50,826 nt of DNA from Faecalicoccus sp. (lineage in GTDB: Bacteria; Bacillota_I; Bacilli_A; Erysipelotrichales; Erysipelotrichaceae), in the NCBI GenBank assembly GCA_017941505.1, contig JAGAWH010000067.1, positions 1-50,826 of the forward strand, given 5' to 3'. How positions within the stretch are numbered: the stretch's first letter is position 1; the number at the start of each line of letters is the position of its first letter. The position numbers were made by a program, and so were the translations under genes. Below the pieces are notes generated by a model, which had not been told where the DNA came from, did not search any database, and saw only the letters and a list, made by a program, of their open reading frames with translations. This document shows, in pieces, positions 1 to 7,558 of the stretch.

Positions 1-78
1 ACCGATTCAGCATATGATGACAATGATCATGATGATGGATATGATGATGTCGACTACGATGATGGATACGATGACTAA
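1..78 (+). CDS. C-terminal tail of an Asp/Tyr-rich protein (partial)
   Basis: Only the last 25 codons and the TAA stop of a gene beginning left of the window are visible. The tail is almost entirely Asp with interspersed Tyr, Gly, His and Asn (for example DDGYDDVDYDDGYDD) and is encoded by GAT-rich low-complexity DNA. Such acidic tails occur on secreted or surface proteins, sometimes with PepSY domains like the next gene, but nothing here identifies the family. A strong terminator follows 40 bases after the stop. Confidence 0.6.
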   Translation, partial: TDSAYDDNDHDDGYDDVDYDDGYDD

Positions 79-118
79 GAATATAGCTTAACAATCAGTC
101 CCCTCTGGATGATAAAAC

Positions 119-152
119 CCCGCCTGAATAAAATATCAGGCGGGATATTTTT
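119..152 (+). terminator. Intrinsic terminator after the acidic-tail gene
   Basis: A perfect 9-bp GC-rich stem (CCCGCCTGA pairing with TCAGGCGGG, 119-127 and 136-144) with a short A/T loop is followed by ATATTTTTT. It ends the partial gene at 1-78. It leaves very little room for a promoter before the next gene. Confidence 0.9.
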
Positions 153-163
153 TATACCACAAC

Positions 164-547
164 ATGAATTTCTTTGATTTTAAAATAGATATTTGGATAT
201 TGTGTATGATTTCAATTATTAAAGGAGCTTTAATCGGCACATGTTTATTAGGGGCAGGGATTGCGGTCGGCCAGGTCTCACAAACAGTAATGACGCCTCA
301 AATTGCTCAGACTACATCAAATAACGGTCAATCCATTTCGTTAGACCAGGCAAAAGAAATTGCCCTCAACAATGCCGGATTTACCGAAAGCGATGTTACA
401 TTCATTAGATCCTATACAGAATTTGACGACGGTTTCACAAAGATTAACGTGAAATTTTATCACGGTACAACCGAATACGAATATGAAATCGACCTGGTAT
501 CCGGAGCCATTCTGGAATCCAATGTTGACCCGTTATTCGGTGACTAA
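164..547 (+). CDS. Small exported PepSY-domain protein
   Basis: The 127-residue reading frame has an N-terminal hydrophobic segment (about residues 15-36, ISIIKGALIGTCLLGAGIAV) that looks like a signal peptide or membrane anchor. It is followed by a PepSY-like domain (about 57-120) with the typical LDQAKEIALNNAG opening and a final YEYEIDLVSGAILE strand. PepSY domains are small modules on cell-surface or secreted proteins, often proposed to modulate peptidases. The start is uncertain: neither ATG 164 nor the in-frame ATG at 206 has a clear ribosome binding site, and 164 lies directly behind the previous terminator. The ATG at 206 gives a more normal signal peptide. A terminator follows 15 bases after the stop. 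Confidence 0.75.
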   Translation: MNFFDFKIDIWILCMISIIKGALIGTCLLGAGIAVGQVSQTVMTPQIAQTTSNNGQSISLDQAKEIALNNAGFTESDVTFIRSYTEFDDGFTKINVKFYHGTTEYEYEIDLVSGAILESNVDPLFGD

Positions 548-561
548 TTTATAAATTCATG

Positions 562-586
562 CCTGTCTTAAGACAGGTTTTCTTTT
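562..586 (+). terminator. Intrinsic terminator of the PepSY gene
   Basis: The palindrome CCTGTCTTAAGACAGG is followed by TTTTCTTTT. Confidence 0.8.
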
Positions 587-591
587 GCCAT

Positions 592-624
592 GAAAAAGGG
601 AGCAATTGCCTGCTCCTTTTTATT
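592..624. terminator. Bidirectional terminator between converging genes
   Basis: AAAAGGGAGCA (594-604) pairs with TGCTCCTTTTT (611-621), with A- and T-tracts on both sides, so it can act on either strand. The stop codon of the minus-strand gene at 620 lies inside the 3' arm. Confidence 0.75.
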
Positions 625-1273
625 CAGCTTCTAAATATTTTTCAATTCCGGTAAGTTTACCGATACGAAGAATCTCTTCTTCTTTAAACAACAATGTTTC
701 AAGTGCCTGCAGATCATGAATTGAAATAAAATCATATTCTGCCCGCTTCAACATCAGATCAACCTGCTGGAGGGCATTTTTGTGCTGGTTCCATGCCTTC
801 TCGCTGCCAAATTCCTTTTCAACAAATTTTGCGATATTTGCCTCATCCAAATGTTGAAGGAAAGATTGTATGGTGGTTGTCTGTATCATTCCTAAATCAA
901 TTCCCAGGATATCTTTATACAAAGGATAATGATAATTTCTAAGTAATGTCAAAACCGCCTTGGCATAGAACAATACAGAGGCGGAAAAGTCTTCTTCCGG
1001 TGTATCCTCATAATAATCTTCAAAATCTACTGCAGCTTCGATCTGATCTAAGGCAGCTTCTGGAAGATGTTCATACTCTTTCGCATCAATACCTAATGTT
1101 TCGTAGAAGGTTGATTCTTCCTCTTGGGCTTCTTCCGGCGGTGCCGGTGGAGTCGGAAAATCCATTCCTTCCATCATATTTTGCGCATATTGATCCAGCT
1201 GCGCTTTTTCTTCATCACTCATATTGTCGAATATTCTTCCTAATGCGGAAAAATCAATATCACTGAATTTCAT
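620..1273 (-). CDS. Hypothetical acidic protein, partner of the kinase-like gene
   Basis: A 217-residue soluble protein that I do not recognise. Residues 1-60 are acidic and proline-rich (FPTPPAPPEEAQEEE). The rest is predicted largely helical, with an acidic patch around residues 85-95 and a basic/acidic mixed C-terminus. There is no signal peptide or membrane segment. Its start overlaps the end of the upstream kinase-like gene by 14 bases, so the two are very probably translated together and may act together. It is the last gene of a minus-strand operon headed by the MATE transporter. No catalytic motif is visible. Confidence 0.7.
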   Translation of the reverse strand: MKFSDIDFSALGRIFDNMSDEEKAQLDQYAQNMMEGMDFPTPPAPPEEAQEEESTFYETLGIDAKEYEHLPEAALDQIEAAVDFEDYYEDTPEEDFSASVLFYAKAVLTLLRNYHYPLYKDILGIDLGMIQTTTIQSFLQHLDEANIAKFVEKEFGSEKAWNQHKNALQQVDLMLKRAEYDFISIHDLQALETLLFKEEEILRIGKLTGIEKYLEAE

Positions 1274-1892
1274 AAATACACTCCTTCATTTTCCATGGAT
1301 CCTCTTCACAGGGTACATCCAATCCCAGTTGGGATAATAATCTCTGTAAATCCATCATATCATTAGATTTCCGGATTGAAAAATCATCTAATAAAAAATG
1401 ATCTTTAGGGCTGATATAAACATTTTCCATACAGATATGTCCATGATGGCATCCTGCATTTAATCCTTCCATTAAAGCATCGCATAGATCCAAGCCTAAT
1501 TTGATAAGCTCTGCCTTTGTCATATCATGCACTTTTCGGTATTCTTCCAAAGTCACCATCTTATCCTTAAGTATCTTGATTCGCCATCCGGTACCCCCCG
1601 GAATCTTAGAGACCTCAAATTCATCATGTTTAAAGATATGCGAATCCTCTTTTATATAGGCAAAACGTTCCAGCTGCTTAGTGATACGGTCAGCCTCTTT
1701 TTTATAATGTTCTTCAATGGATGCCATATTCATATCCTTCATCAACAGATCAAAGATATCCGATTGATTGACAGGAATATCAATGATCTTTACTACCTGT
1801 ACATCATTGCCTAATACTTCAAAAGTAGAATCCCCCAGCTTTCGAATACATTTATATTTACGAAAAACATCTTCTCCAAATGCGATTTCCAT
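1260..1892 (-). CDS. Protein-kinase-like protein, probable pseudokinase
   Basis: The 210 residues follow a shortened eukaryotic-type Ser/Thr kinase fold. A glycine-loop-like KLGDSTFEV (19-27) is followed by VVKI with a VAIK-type lysine at 35. A helical stretch LGLDLCDALMEGLNAGCHHGH precedes the catalytic-loop equivalent HGHICMEN (150-157), and a DFG equivalent is DFS (170-172). In active kinases the catalytic loop reads HRDxKxxN; here the catalytic Asp is His152 and the Lys is Cys154, while the metal-binding Asn157 and Asp170 remain. This suggests nucleotide binding without normal phosphotransfer. The gene begins one base after the MATE gene ends and overlaps the next gene, so all three form one operon. 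Confidence 0.7.
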   Translation of the reverse strand: MEIAFGEDVFRKYKCIRKLGDSTFEVLGNDVQVVKIIDIPVNQSDIFDLLMKDMNMASIEEHYKKEADRITKQLERFAYIKEDSHIFKHDEFEVSKIPGGTGWRIKILKDKMVTLEEYRKVHDMTKAELIKLGLDLCDALMEGLNAGCHHGHICMENVYISPKDHFLLDDFSIRKSNDMMDLQRLLSQLGLDVPCEEDPWKMKECIYEIQ

Positions 1893-1893
1893 A

Positions 1894-3246
1894 TTAATTT
1901 CCTTTCAACATCTCCGGAATGACCTTCTTCTTTACATAGACGGAACATCCAAAACATAACAGAATCTGTACAAAGCTGGAAGCCGGGGTCGCAAGTCCAA
2001 TGCGGAACAAAGATACCGGCTCAATTCCTGCCATGATATAGGATACCGGAATACGCACTAAAAAGGCTCCGATGATTCCCTGAATCATCACAAATTTAGT
2101 AAGACCAAAGCCATTAAAATATCCGATGAAACAGAACAGTAAAGATACTAAGATCGTATCGATGGCATAGGCCTTTAAGTATTCAGAGGCCGCTTGTATA
2201 ACAGCTGTATCATTGGTAAAAAAGCCATTTAATAAGGAACCGTGGAAGAAAGCCAAATAGGCCAATATAAAGCCAAACACAAGTGAGGTCGAAATCGCAT
2301 ATGTAAGACCTTTTTGGGCTCTGTCAAACTGCAGAGCTCCTACATTTTGCGAGGTAAAGGCAGCAACTGATTGTGAGAATGCCATCGGCACCAACATGAT
2401 AAATGCACATACCTTTTCCGCTACACCGATACCGGCGGACACGGTTAATCCTAAGTTATTGACAATCGCAAGAATCACCATAAAAGAAAGTCCTACTAAA
2501 AAGTCCTGAATGGCAATCGGTGCACCGATGGATGTGATCCGTTTCATGATAGAACCATTGGCCTGAATATCCGATTTATGGAAGTCAAAGGGCAGCTTTC
2601 GATGTGCAATAAACACCAGTGACAACAATACACTGATAAGTTGGGCTCCTACTGTTGCCAGAGCTGCTCCGGCTGCTCCCATATTTAAACCTGCCACTAA
2701 CGCTAAATCGCCGAAGATATTAACAACCGAGGCAATCGCAACGGTAATCAACGGTGTTGTTGAATCCCCGATACCTCTAAAGATACTGCCGATCAAATTA
2801 TAGGCTACGATCACAAAGGTTCCGGCTCCGCATATTCTTACATACTGTACCGTTTTATCAAAAGCTTCCACAGGTGCATTCATCAATGTAGATATCGGTG
2901 ATGCCAATAAAAACAGAAATAAGCTTAAACAAACCGCAATGCCCGCAAACAGGACAATACCGGCACCGATGGTTTTTCCGGCTTCTTTTCCCTTGCCCAT
3001 GCCAATCTGCTGACCGAGAAGAATCGTAGCTCCGGTTGAAAAGCTGGCCGCTACGCTGGTAAATGTCATCATGATCTGCGAACCGGTCGACACCCCGGAT
3101 ACATCAGCCGAAGTGGCAAACTTTCCGACAATCATCAAGTCAATGGCACCATACATCGTCTGCAGCAATAATGCCAGAATCACAGGTCCTGTAAAACGCA
3201 TTAAAGGTCCGAAAATCTTACCTTTTGTGAAATTTTGTTCGTTCAT
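1894..3246 (-). CDS. MATE family efflux transporter
   Basis: A 450-residue integral membrane protein with about twelve hydrophobic segments arranged as two similar halves, the layout of the multidrug and toxic compound extrusion (MATE) family. The N-terminus FGPLMRFTGPVILALLLQTMYGAIDLMIVGKF and the later GDSTTPLITVAIASVVN segment are typical of the DinF/NorM-like branch. Such proteins use Na+ or H+ gradients to export cationic drugs or metabolites; the substrate here is unknown. It is the first gene of a minus-strand operon with the kinase-like and acidic proteins, and faces divergently from tcdA across about 113 bases that must contain both promoters. Confidence 0.92.
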   Translation of the reverse strand: MNEQNFTKGKIFGPLMRFTGPVILALLLQTMYGAIDLMIVGKFATSADVSGVSTGSQIMMTFTSVAASFSTGATILLGQQIGMGKGKEAGKTIGAGIVLFAGIAVCLSLFLFLLASPISTLMNAPVEAFDKTVQYVRICGAGTFVIVAYNLIGSIFRGIGDSTTPLITVAIASVVNIFGDLALVAGLNMGAAGAALATVGAQLISVLLSLVFIAHRKLPFDFHKSDIQANGSIMKRITSIGAPIAIQDFLVGLSFMVILAIVNNLGLTVSAGIGVAEKVCAFIMLVPMAFSQSVAAFTSQNVGALQFDRAQKGLTYAISTSLVFGFILAYLAFFHGSLLNGFFTNDTAVIQAASEYLKAYAIDTILVSLLFCFIGYFNGFGLTKFVMIQGIIGAFLVRIPVSYIMAGIEPVSLFRIGLATPASSFVQILLCFGCSVYVKKKVIPEMLKGN

Positions 3247-3359
3247 TCCATCACTCCCTGCCCTTTATTGTATGAGCTCTTAGAATACCCGTCAAACAAA
3301 AGCCTTGATTTTTAAATACTTCAATGCCATATTTCTAATATCAGAAATTAGGTGATAAT

Positions 3360-4064
3360 ATGGAAAACCGCTTTGAAAGAACAGAGCTCTTATTAGGAAA
3401 AGACGCAATGGATATATTAGAAAAATCCCATATTGCGATATTTGGCATCGGCGGTGTGGGAGGCTATGTCTGTGAAGCCCTGGCAAGATCGGGTGTCGGT
3501 CATTTTGATTTGATCGATAACGATACTGTTTCAATTACCAATATCAACAGACAGATCATTGCCCTGGATTCCACCGTGGGCAAAGCTAAAACCGAAGTGA
3601 TGAAAGAAAGAATCCTTCAAATCAATCCAAATGCGGTTGTAGAAATTCATAACTGTTTCTATTTACCGGATACAAGAGACAAGTTCGATTTCACAAAATA
3701 CGACTATGTCGTTGATGCCGTAGATACCGTAACGGCCAAGCTTGATATCATTATGGCTTGCGACCAATATCACATTCCGATCATCAGCGCGATGGGAGCC
3801 GGTAATAAATTAAATCCGGCAGATATGGAAGTGGCTGATATTTATCAAACTTCCATGTGTCCCCTTGCCAAGGTTATGCGTCGTGAACTTAAAAAAAGAG
3901 GCATCAAGAGGTTGAAGGTTGTCTACTCCAAAGAAAAACCTTTGGTTCCTGCATCTAACGGTGAGAAAAAAGGCAATGCCCCGGTTCCGGGCAGTGTATC
4001 CTTTGTACCCAGCGTAACCGGACTGATCATGGCATCGGAAGTTATTAAAGATTTAATTTTATAA
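3360..4064 (+). CDS. tcdA: tRNA threonylcarbamoyladenosine dehydratase (ThiF/MoeB/HesA superfamily)
   Basis: The 234 residues match the E1-like TcdA (CsdL/YgdL) family, which uses ATP to cyclise threonylcarbamoyladenosine at position 37 of ANN-decoding tRNAs. The N-terminal motif RFERTELLLGKDAMDIL leads into the nucleotide-binding glycine loop GIGGVGGYVCEALARSG (about 31-47), then DNDTVSITNINRQ and the VVDAVDTVTAK strand. It lacks the CxxC zinc pairs of ThiF/MoeB, as is usual for TcdA. A Shine-Dalgarno AGGTGAT just upstream supports the ATG at 3360. It is a single gene, with the next gene's own ribosome binding site about 35 bases after the stop. Confidence 0.9.
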   Translation: MENRFERTELLLGKDAMDILEKSHIAIFGIGGVGGYVCEALARSGVGHFDLIDNDTVSITNINRQIIALDSTVGKAKTEVMKERILQINPNAVVEIHNCFYLPDTRDKFDFTKYDYVVDAVDTVTAKLDIIMACDQYHIPIISAMGAGNKLNPADMEVADIYQTSMCPLAKVMRRELKKRGIKRLKVVYSKEKPLVPASNGEKKGNAPVPGSVSFVPSVTGLIMASEVIKDLIL

Positions 4065-4116
4065 TGATGTCCTTTCCGATATAATAAAAATAACCAAAAT
4101 TTAGGAGGAATAAACC

Positions 4117-4878
4117 ATGGGAAAATTAAGTGGTAAGACTGCCGTTGTGACAGGTGCTTCCAGCGGTATGGGCAAAGAAATCGTTACATTGTTTGCCAAA
4201 GAAGGCGCTAATGTCGTAGCAGTCGCAAGAAGAAAAGAAAGATTAGAGCAGCTGGCAGCTGACTTAGCCGGTGAAGAAGGAAAAGTTGCCGTATATCCGG
4301 GTGACATCTCATCTCAAGAAGTCAACGAAGGCATGATTGATTTTGCGGTTGAAAAGTTTGGAAAATTAGACATTCTTGTCAACAATGCCGGTATCATGGA
4401 CAACATGGCAGGTGTTGGTGAATTCTTAAATGAAAAATTAGATTCTGTATTTGCGGTTAATGTGTTCGGACCTTTCTATGCAACAAGAAAAGCCGTTCAA
4501 ACATTTAAAGCGCAGGGTACTCCGGGATCCATTATTCATATCGCATCCGAAGGTGCTAAGAAAACTTGTGCCGGTGCCGTATATTGTGCATCCAAGGCAG
4601 CTGTTGTTTCCCTTTCTCAAAATACAGCCTACATGTATAAAGGCGACAACATCCGTTCTAATGCGATCATTGCCGGTGGTTTCGCAACTGAAATTGCCAA
4701 CGCAATGGGCATGCCGGATATGGAATCTTATGGCAAATTACAGCCAAACCTGGCAACAGCTCCGGCTCCGGGTCAGCCAATCGAAATCGCAAGAGCCTGC
4801 TTGTTCCTTGCCAGCGATGATGCCGCTTATGTAAGTGGTGCAGAGCTTGCCGTCGACGGCGGCTGGTGCGCAGCTTAA
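4117..4878 (+). CDS. Short-chain dehydrogenase/reductase (SDR), FabG-like
   Basis: A 253-residue classical SDR. It has the cofactor motif TGASSGMGKE (about 11-20), a NADP-favouring ARRKER stretch after beta 2, the NNAGI motif (about 90), the catalytic Ser region IHIASEGAK, and YxxxK as YCASK (about 153-157). The C-terminus SGAELAVDGGW is typical. Members reduce ketones or oxidise alcohols with NAD(P)H; the substrate cannot be read from sequence. The ribosome binding site TAGGAGGA lies 8 bases upstream. It stands between tcdA and a strong terminator. Confidence 0.9.
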   Translation: MGKLSGKTAVVTGASSGMGKEIVTLFAKEGANVVAVARRKERLEQLAADLAGEEGKVAVYPGDISSQEVNEGMIDFAVEKFGKLDILVNNAGIMDNMAGVGEFLNEKLDSVFAVNVFGPFYATRKAVQTFKAQGTPGSIIHIASEGAKKTCAGAVYCASKAAVVSLSQNTAYMYKGDNIRSNAIIAGGFATEIANAMGMPDMESYGKLQPNLATAPAPGQPIEIARACLFLASDDAAYVSGAELAVDGGWCAA

Positions 4879-4885
4879 TCAAGAA

Positions 4886-4926
4886 AAAAAATGTGGAAAG
4901 ATTTAAATCTTTCCACGCTTTTTTTA
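4886..4926 (+). terminator. Strong intrinsic terminator of the SDR gene
   Basis: A perfect palindrome GTGGAAAGATTTAAATCTTTCCAC-type stem (4893-4916) is followed by GC and a run of seven T. A-tracts upstream make it usable for the converging minus-strand gene as well, whose stop lies in the T-run. Confidence 0.92.
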
Positions 4927-5352
4927 TCGAACCAAGCTTGCCTGTAAACGGCGTGCATTCTGTGTTAAAACACTTTCGTAAAGGTTACATCCCTTGGCAT
5001 ATTGATACATAGTATCAAGATCTACCTTATCACGATATAAGAAGCCTTTCACACGATTTGCCATTTCCTTTAAATGATTCTTTACCGATTCACTCTTTAC
5101 CAGGTTTTCGTTTACCATATATTTGCGGTTCATCTTTTCATCCGCTTCCATGGCCCATGAGCGGGCAGCTTTGGCGAACAAGCTCATGATCATGTCACGC
5201 TCCTTAGAAGATTTAGACTCAGACATCATTTCTGCGTACTGTTCAATCTCCTTTTTATATACCTCCGTAATCTTTTCTTCTTTTGCGCCATAGAAGTCTG
5301 CATAGTACTCCATGATCGCATGTAAATTACGAATCCATTCTTTTTTATTCAT
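4924..5352 (-). CDS. Hypothetical helical cytoplasmic protein
   Basis: A 142-residue, highly charged protein with no signal peptide or membrane segment. It is predicted almost wholly alpha-helical, with stretches such as KITEVYKKEIEQYAEMM and EMANRVKGFLYRDKV. I recognise no family. The start has a good ribosome binding site (GGGAGG). It is monocistronic: a terminator lies at its end, and a promoter-like TTTACA/TAATAT pair with 16-bp spacing sits upstream. A perfect 8-5-8 inverted repeat lies between that promoter and the ribosome binding site, so expression may be controlled. Confidence 0.65.
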   Translation of the reverse strand: MNKKEWIRNLHAIMEYYADFYGAKEEKITEVYKKEIEQYAEMMSESKSSKERDMIMSLFAKAARSWAMEADEKMNRKYMVNENLVKSESVKNHLKEMANRVKGFLYRDKVDLDTMYQYAKGCNLYESVLTQNARRLQASLVR

Positions 5353-5366
5353 AAGTTTTACCTCCC

Positions 5367-5387
5367 GAAAACAAGTAATTTGTTTTC
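5367..5387. promoter_or_regulatory. Perfect inverted repeat upstream of the helical unknown
   Basis: GAAAACAA (5367-5374) and TTGTTTTC (5380-5387) form a perfect 8-bp inverted repeat with a 5-base spacer. It sits just downstream of a plausible minus-strand promoter and directly before the ribosome binding site at 5361-5366. It could be a repressor operator or a weak RNA hairpin that affects translation. Confidence 0.5.
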
Positions 5388-5473
5388 ACAAGAAGTATAT
5401 TAATCCTTTTTCTGATTTTGTAAAGAAAAAAATGTAAATATTTTCAGAAAATATGTTGAAATCTGTTACATTT

Positions 5474-5503
5474 AAATAAAAAGAGGACTAAATATCCCCT
5501 TTT
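5474..5503 (-). terminator. Probable terminator of the HAD/ROK operon
   Basis: On the minus strand AAAAGGGGA pairs with TCCTCTTTT (with a G-U pair) around a 7-base loop holding the HAD gene's stop codon, and is followed by TTATTT. Confidence 0.5.
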
Positions 5504-6135
5504 CTTAGTATTTCAATGACTTGATATAAATCTTTTACGATTATTTTGGCTTCTTTTTTCTGTTTATCCGTCGGTGGAATGAGATCCGGAATCATTATGC
5601 AGTCCACTCCGGCTCTGTAAGCTGCCTCTACTCCGACAACAGAATCCTCTAAAATGAGTGCATCTTTGGCATCGATTCCTGCCTTTTTCAATGTAGTTAA
5701 GTAGATTTCCGGGTCCGGTTTTCGAATATGAACCTCATCCCCACACACCATCACATCAAATCGTCCGTTGATATGAACCTTTTCAAAACGATGAAGCGTA
5801 TCCTTACGATTGGTTGCCGTTGCCACCGCCTTTGAGGTCTTCATTTCATCGAGAAAATCCAATAGCTCATATAAGCCCGGCTTTACTTCTAAATAATTTT
5901 CAATGCGGTCCGGTCCGATCTGACGAACCTTTTCTAGGAACAGATCTGCCTTTTCTTTGCCGAAATCCTTTTCTAAAACCCGGCTGACATCTTTGCCGGT
6001 TGTACCGACAATTTTAAGAAATTCGGAATATCCATCCAGCCCCATCTCTTTGCCAACAATATCCCAGGTAATCTGCCACTGGTGTTCGGTATCCAGTATT
6101 AACCCGTCTACATCAAATATCACTAATTTTTTCAT
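5488..6135 (-). CDS. HAD superfamily hydrolase, beta-phosphoglucomutase/sugar-phosphatase type
   Basis: The 215 residues begin with the HAD motif I FDVDGLILDTEH (Asp nucleophile and general acid at 8 and 10). A helical cap follows, then motif II TATNRK (Thr), motif III Lys in RKPDPEIY, and motif IV EDSVVGVEAAYRAG. This is the subfamily I layout of beta-phosphoglucomutases and 2-deoxyglucose-6-phosphatase-like enzymes; the exact substrate is not readable. Its start overlaps the end of the upstream EIIB/ROK gene by 4 bases (ATGA), so the two are translationally coupled. This links it to carbohydrate handling or sensing. Confidence 0.88.
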   Translation of the reverse strand: MKKLVIFDVDGLILDTEHQWQITWDIVGKEMGLDGYSEFLKIVGTTGKDVSRVLEKDFGKEKADLFLEKVRQIGPDRIENYLEVKPGLYELLDFLDEMKTSKAVATATNRKDTLHRFEKVHINGRFDVMVCGDEVHIRKPDPEIYLTTLKKAGIDAKDALILEDSVVGVEAAYRAGVDCIMIPDLIPPTDKQKKEAKIIVKDLYQVIEILRKGDI

Positions 6136-7529
6136 TCGTTATTTACTCCCCACAACATAGCTCCGGTCAACATGAATTCATTAATTTCCCGAACAATCTT
6201 AATATCCGGAATATTGATATCTCTAAACGTTTTGTGTAAGACATTTAATACGTCTTCTTCACTTGGAATCATATCGGTATGGATCATCAAAGCTTCCGGA
6301 CCGATGATGGCGATGATCGCCTTCAGGTTCGGTGCCATGAATTCCATCATGCCTTCCGGTGTCTTAATCATATTTTCCGGCTTATCTTCCAGCTTATATA
6401 AATCGGTCATAAAGAACATTTCACCGGCAATTCCGTTAAGGCCATGAACCACCTGACCATTGATAATAATACCGGCAGAACCGGTCGCAAAGCCATGCGG
6501 CTGGAAATAGTACACAATATTTTCATATTGATTCTGCAGTGAATATATACCGTAAACCGTAGCGTTCATATCATTGATCAAGGTAATCGGAAGCTTGTAT
6601 TTATTCTCCAGATAACCCTTTACATCCTTATGTTCTTTAGTGAACAAAGGATAATAGTAGTCATCCTCGGCAACCGTTCCCGGAATCGCCAATACAATTT
6701 CTTCAATCTCAGGATGTATGACTTCCATCGTATCGATGATATCTTCGATATCACGAATAGAATTCACCTTTTTGATGATTTTAGCGTTTTCTATAATATC
6801 CCCATTTTTATAGTAGCGGTAAATCAGTTCACATTTATCTGCAGAGTTAATCAAAGCGACTACCAGGATCTTGCGGTTATTGTGGAAAGATTTCTCCAGT
6901 TTTTCGGATTTAGTCGGCTCCTTCTTTTTTGCGGATTCAATTTCCGTTCGAACAAAATCCAACATTTTACCCGGGTCAAATTTTGCGAAGATCGCATTGG
7001 GAATCATGCGAACCACTTTATCCGAAAGAACGGCAGAAATTTTATCAAATTCATAGGCAATCTGCGGTGCTAAAAAGACACCGTCATAGATAAAGCCCTG
7101 CTCATATACATTCATATAGGAAACTGCTGAAAATTCATAAGGAATTCCTAAAGTCTTTGCGGTATCGTTCAGCTTCTTGGCAAAGAACCCGGTTGTTAAT
7201 CCCCCGCTGCAACAAAGTAAGATCTTTGTCGTGGAATCTGCATTTTGAAAGGCGATCAATTCGGAAATCATATCGTTGATTAATTCCTTTCCATGATCAA
7301 AATCATTCATTTCAAAATGCATATAATATATATTTTTATCGGAATTTTTCTCCGTGATCATGAGTTCCATCAATCCCATAGGATAGAATATGATCTCCCC
7401 CTTAGCCTTAGCTGTATCCAGTATAAATTTATCTTCCGATACTTCTGTTAATTGATATTCATTTCGTGTCTGTAATCGAATCCATTCTCTCAACTGAGAA
7501 ATGACTGTTTGATCACCATATTGTTCCAT
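6132..7529 (-). CDS. PTS-EIIB-like / ROK-like fusion protein
   Basis: A 465-residue protein with three parts. Residues 1-100 are an unrecognised alpha/beta region. Residues about 102-195 resemble a lactose/cellobiose-type PTS EIIB domain: KILLCCSGGLTTGFFAKKL has the P-loop cysteine followed by the expected small residues. Residues about 220-465 resemble a ROK (repressor/ORF/kinase) domain, with LINDMNATVYG matching the ROK ENDANAAAxG motif and GLNGIAGEMFFM matching GxAGExGH. The zinc-binding Cys cluster of classic ROK proteins is not evident. A ribosome binding site GGAGAGGGG supports the start. It is the first gene of an operon with the HAD phosphatase. A role as a sugar sensor or kinase is inference. 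Confidence 0.65.
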   Translation of the reverse strand: MEQYGDQTVISQLREWIRLQTRNEYQLTEVSEDKFILDTAKAKGEIIFYPMGLMELMITEKNSDKNIYYMHFEMNDFDHGKELINDMISELIAFQNADSTTKILLCCSGGLTTGFFAKKLNDTAKTLGIPYEFSAVSYMNVYEQGFIYDGVFLAPQIAYEFDKISAVLSDKVVRMIPNAIFAKFDPGKMLDFVRTEIESAKKKEPTKSEKLEKSFHNNRKILVVALINSADKCELIYRYYKNGDIIENAKIIKKVNSIRDIEDIIDTMEVIHPEIEEIVLAIPGTVAEDDYYYPLFTKEHKDVKGYLENKYKLPITLINDMNATVYGIYSLQNQYENIVYYFQPHGFATGSAGIIINGQVVHGLNGIAGEMFFMTDLYKLEDKPENMIKTPEGMMEFMAPNLKAIIAIIGPEALMIHTDMIPSEEDVLNVLHKTFRDINIPDIKIVREINEFMLTGAMLWGVNNE

Positions 7530-7558
7530 ATTCCATACCCCTCTCCAAAATTGATTTA

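Noticed and set aside
1..78. Tandem DNA repeat or mini-satellite
   Set aside because: The GAT-rich pattern is explained by Asp codons in an acidic tail read in frame to a stop.
946..1266. Plus-strand frame opposite the acidic protein
   Set aside because: It lies wholly antisense to a well-supported coupled gene, has low-complexity composition and no ribosome binding site.
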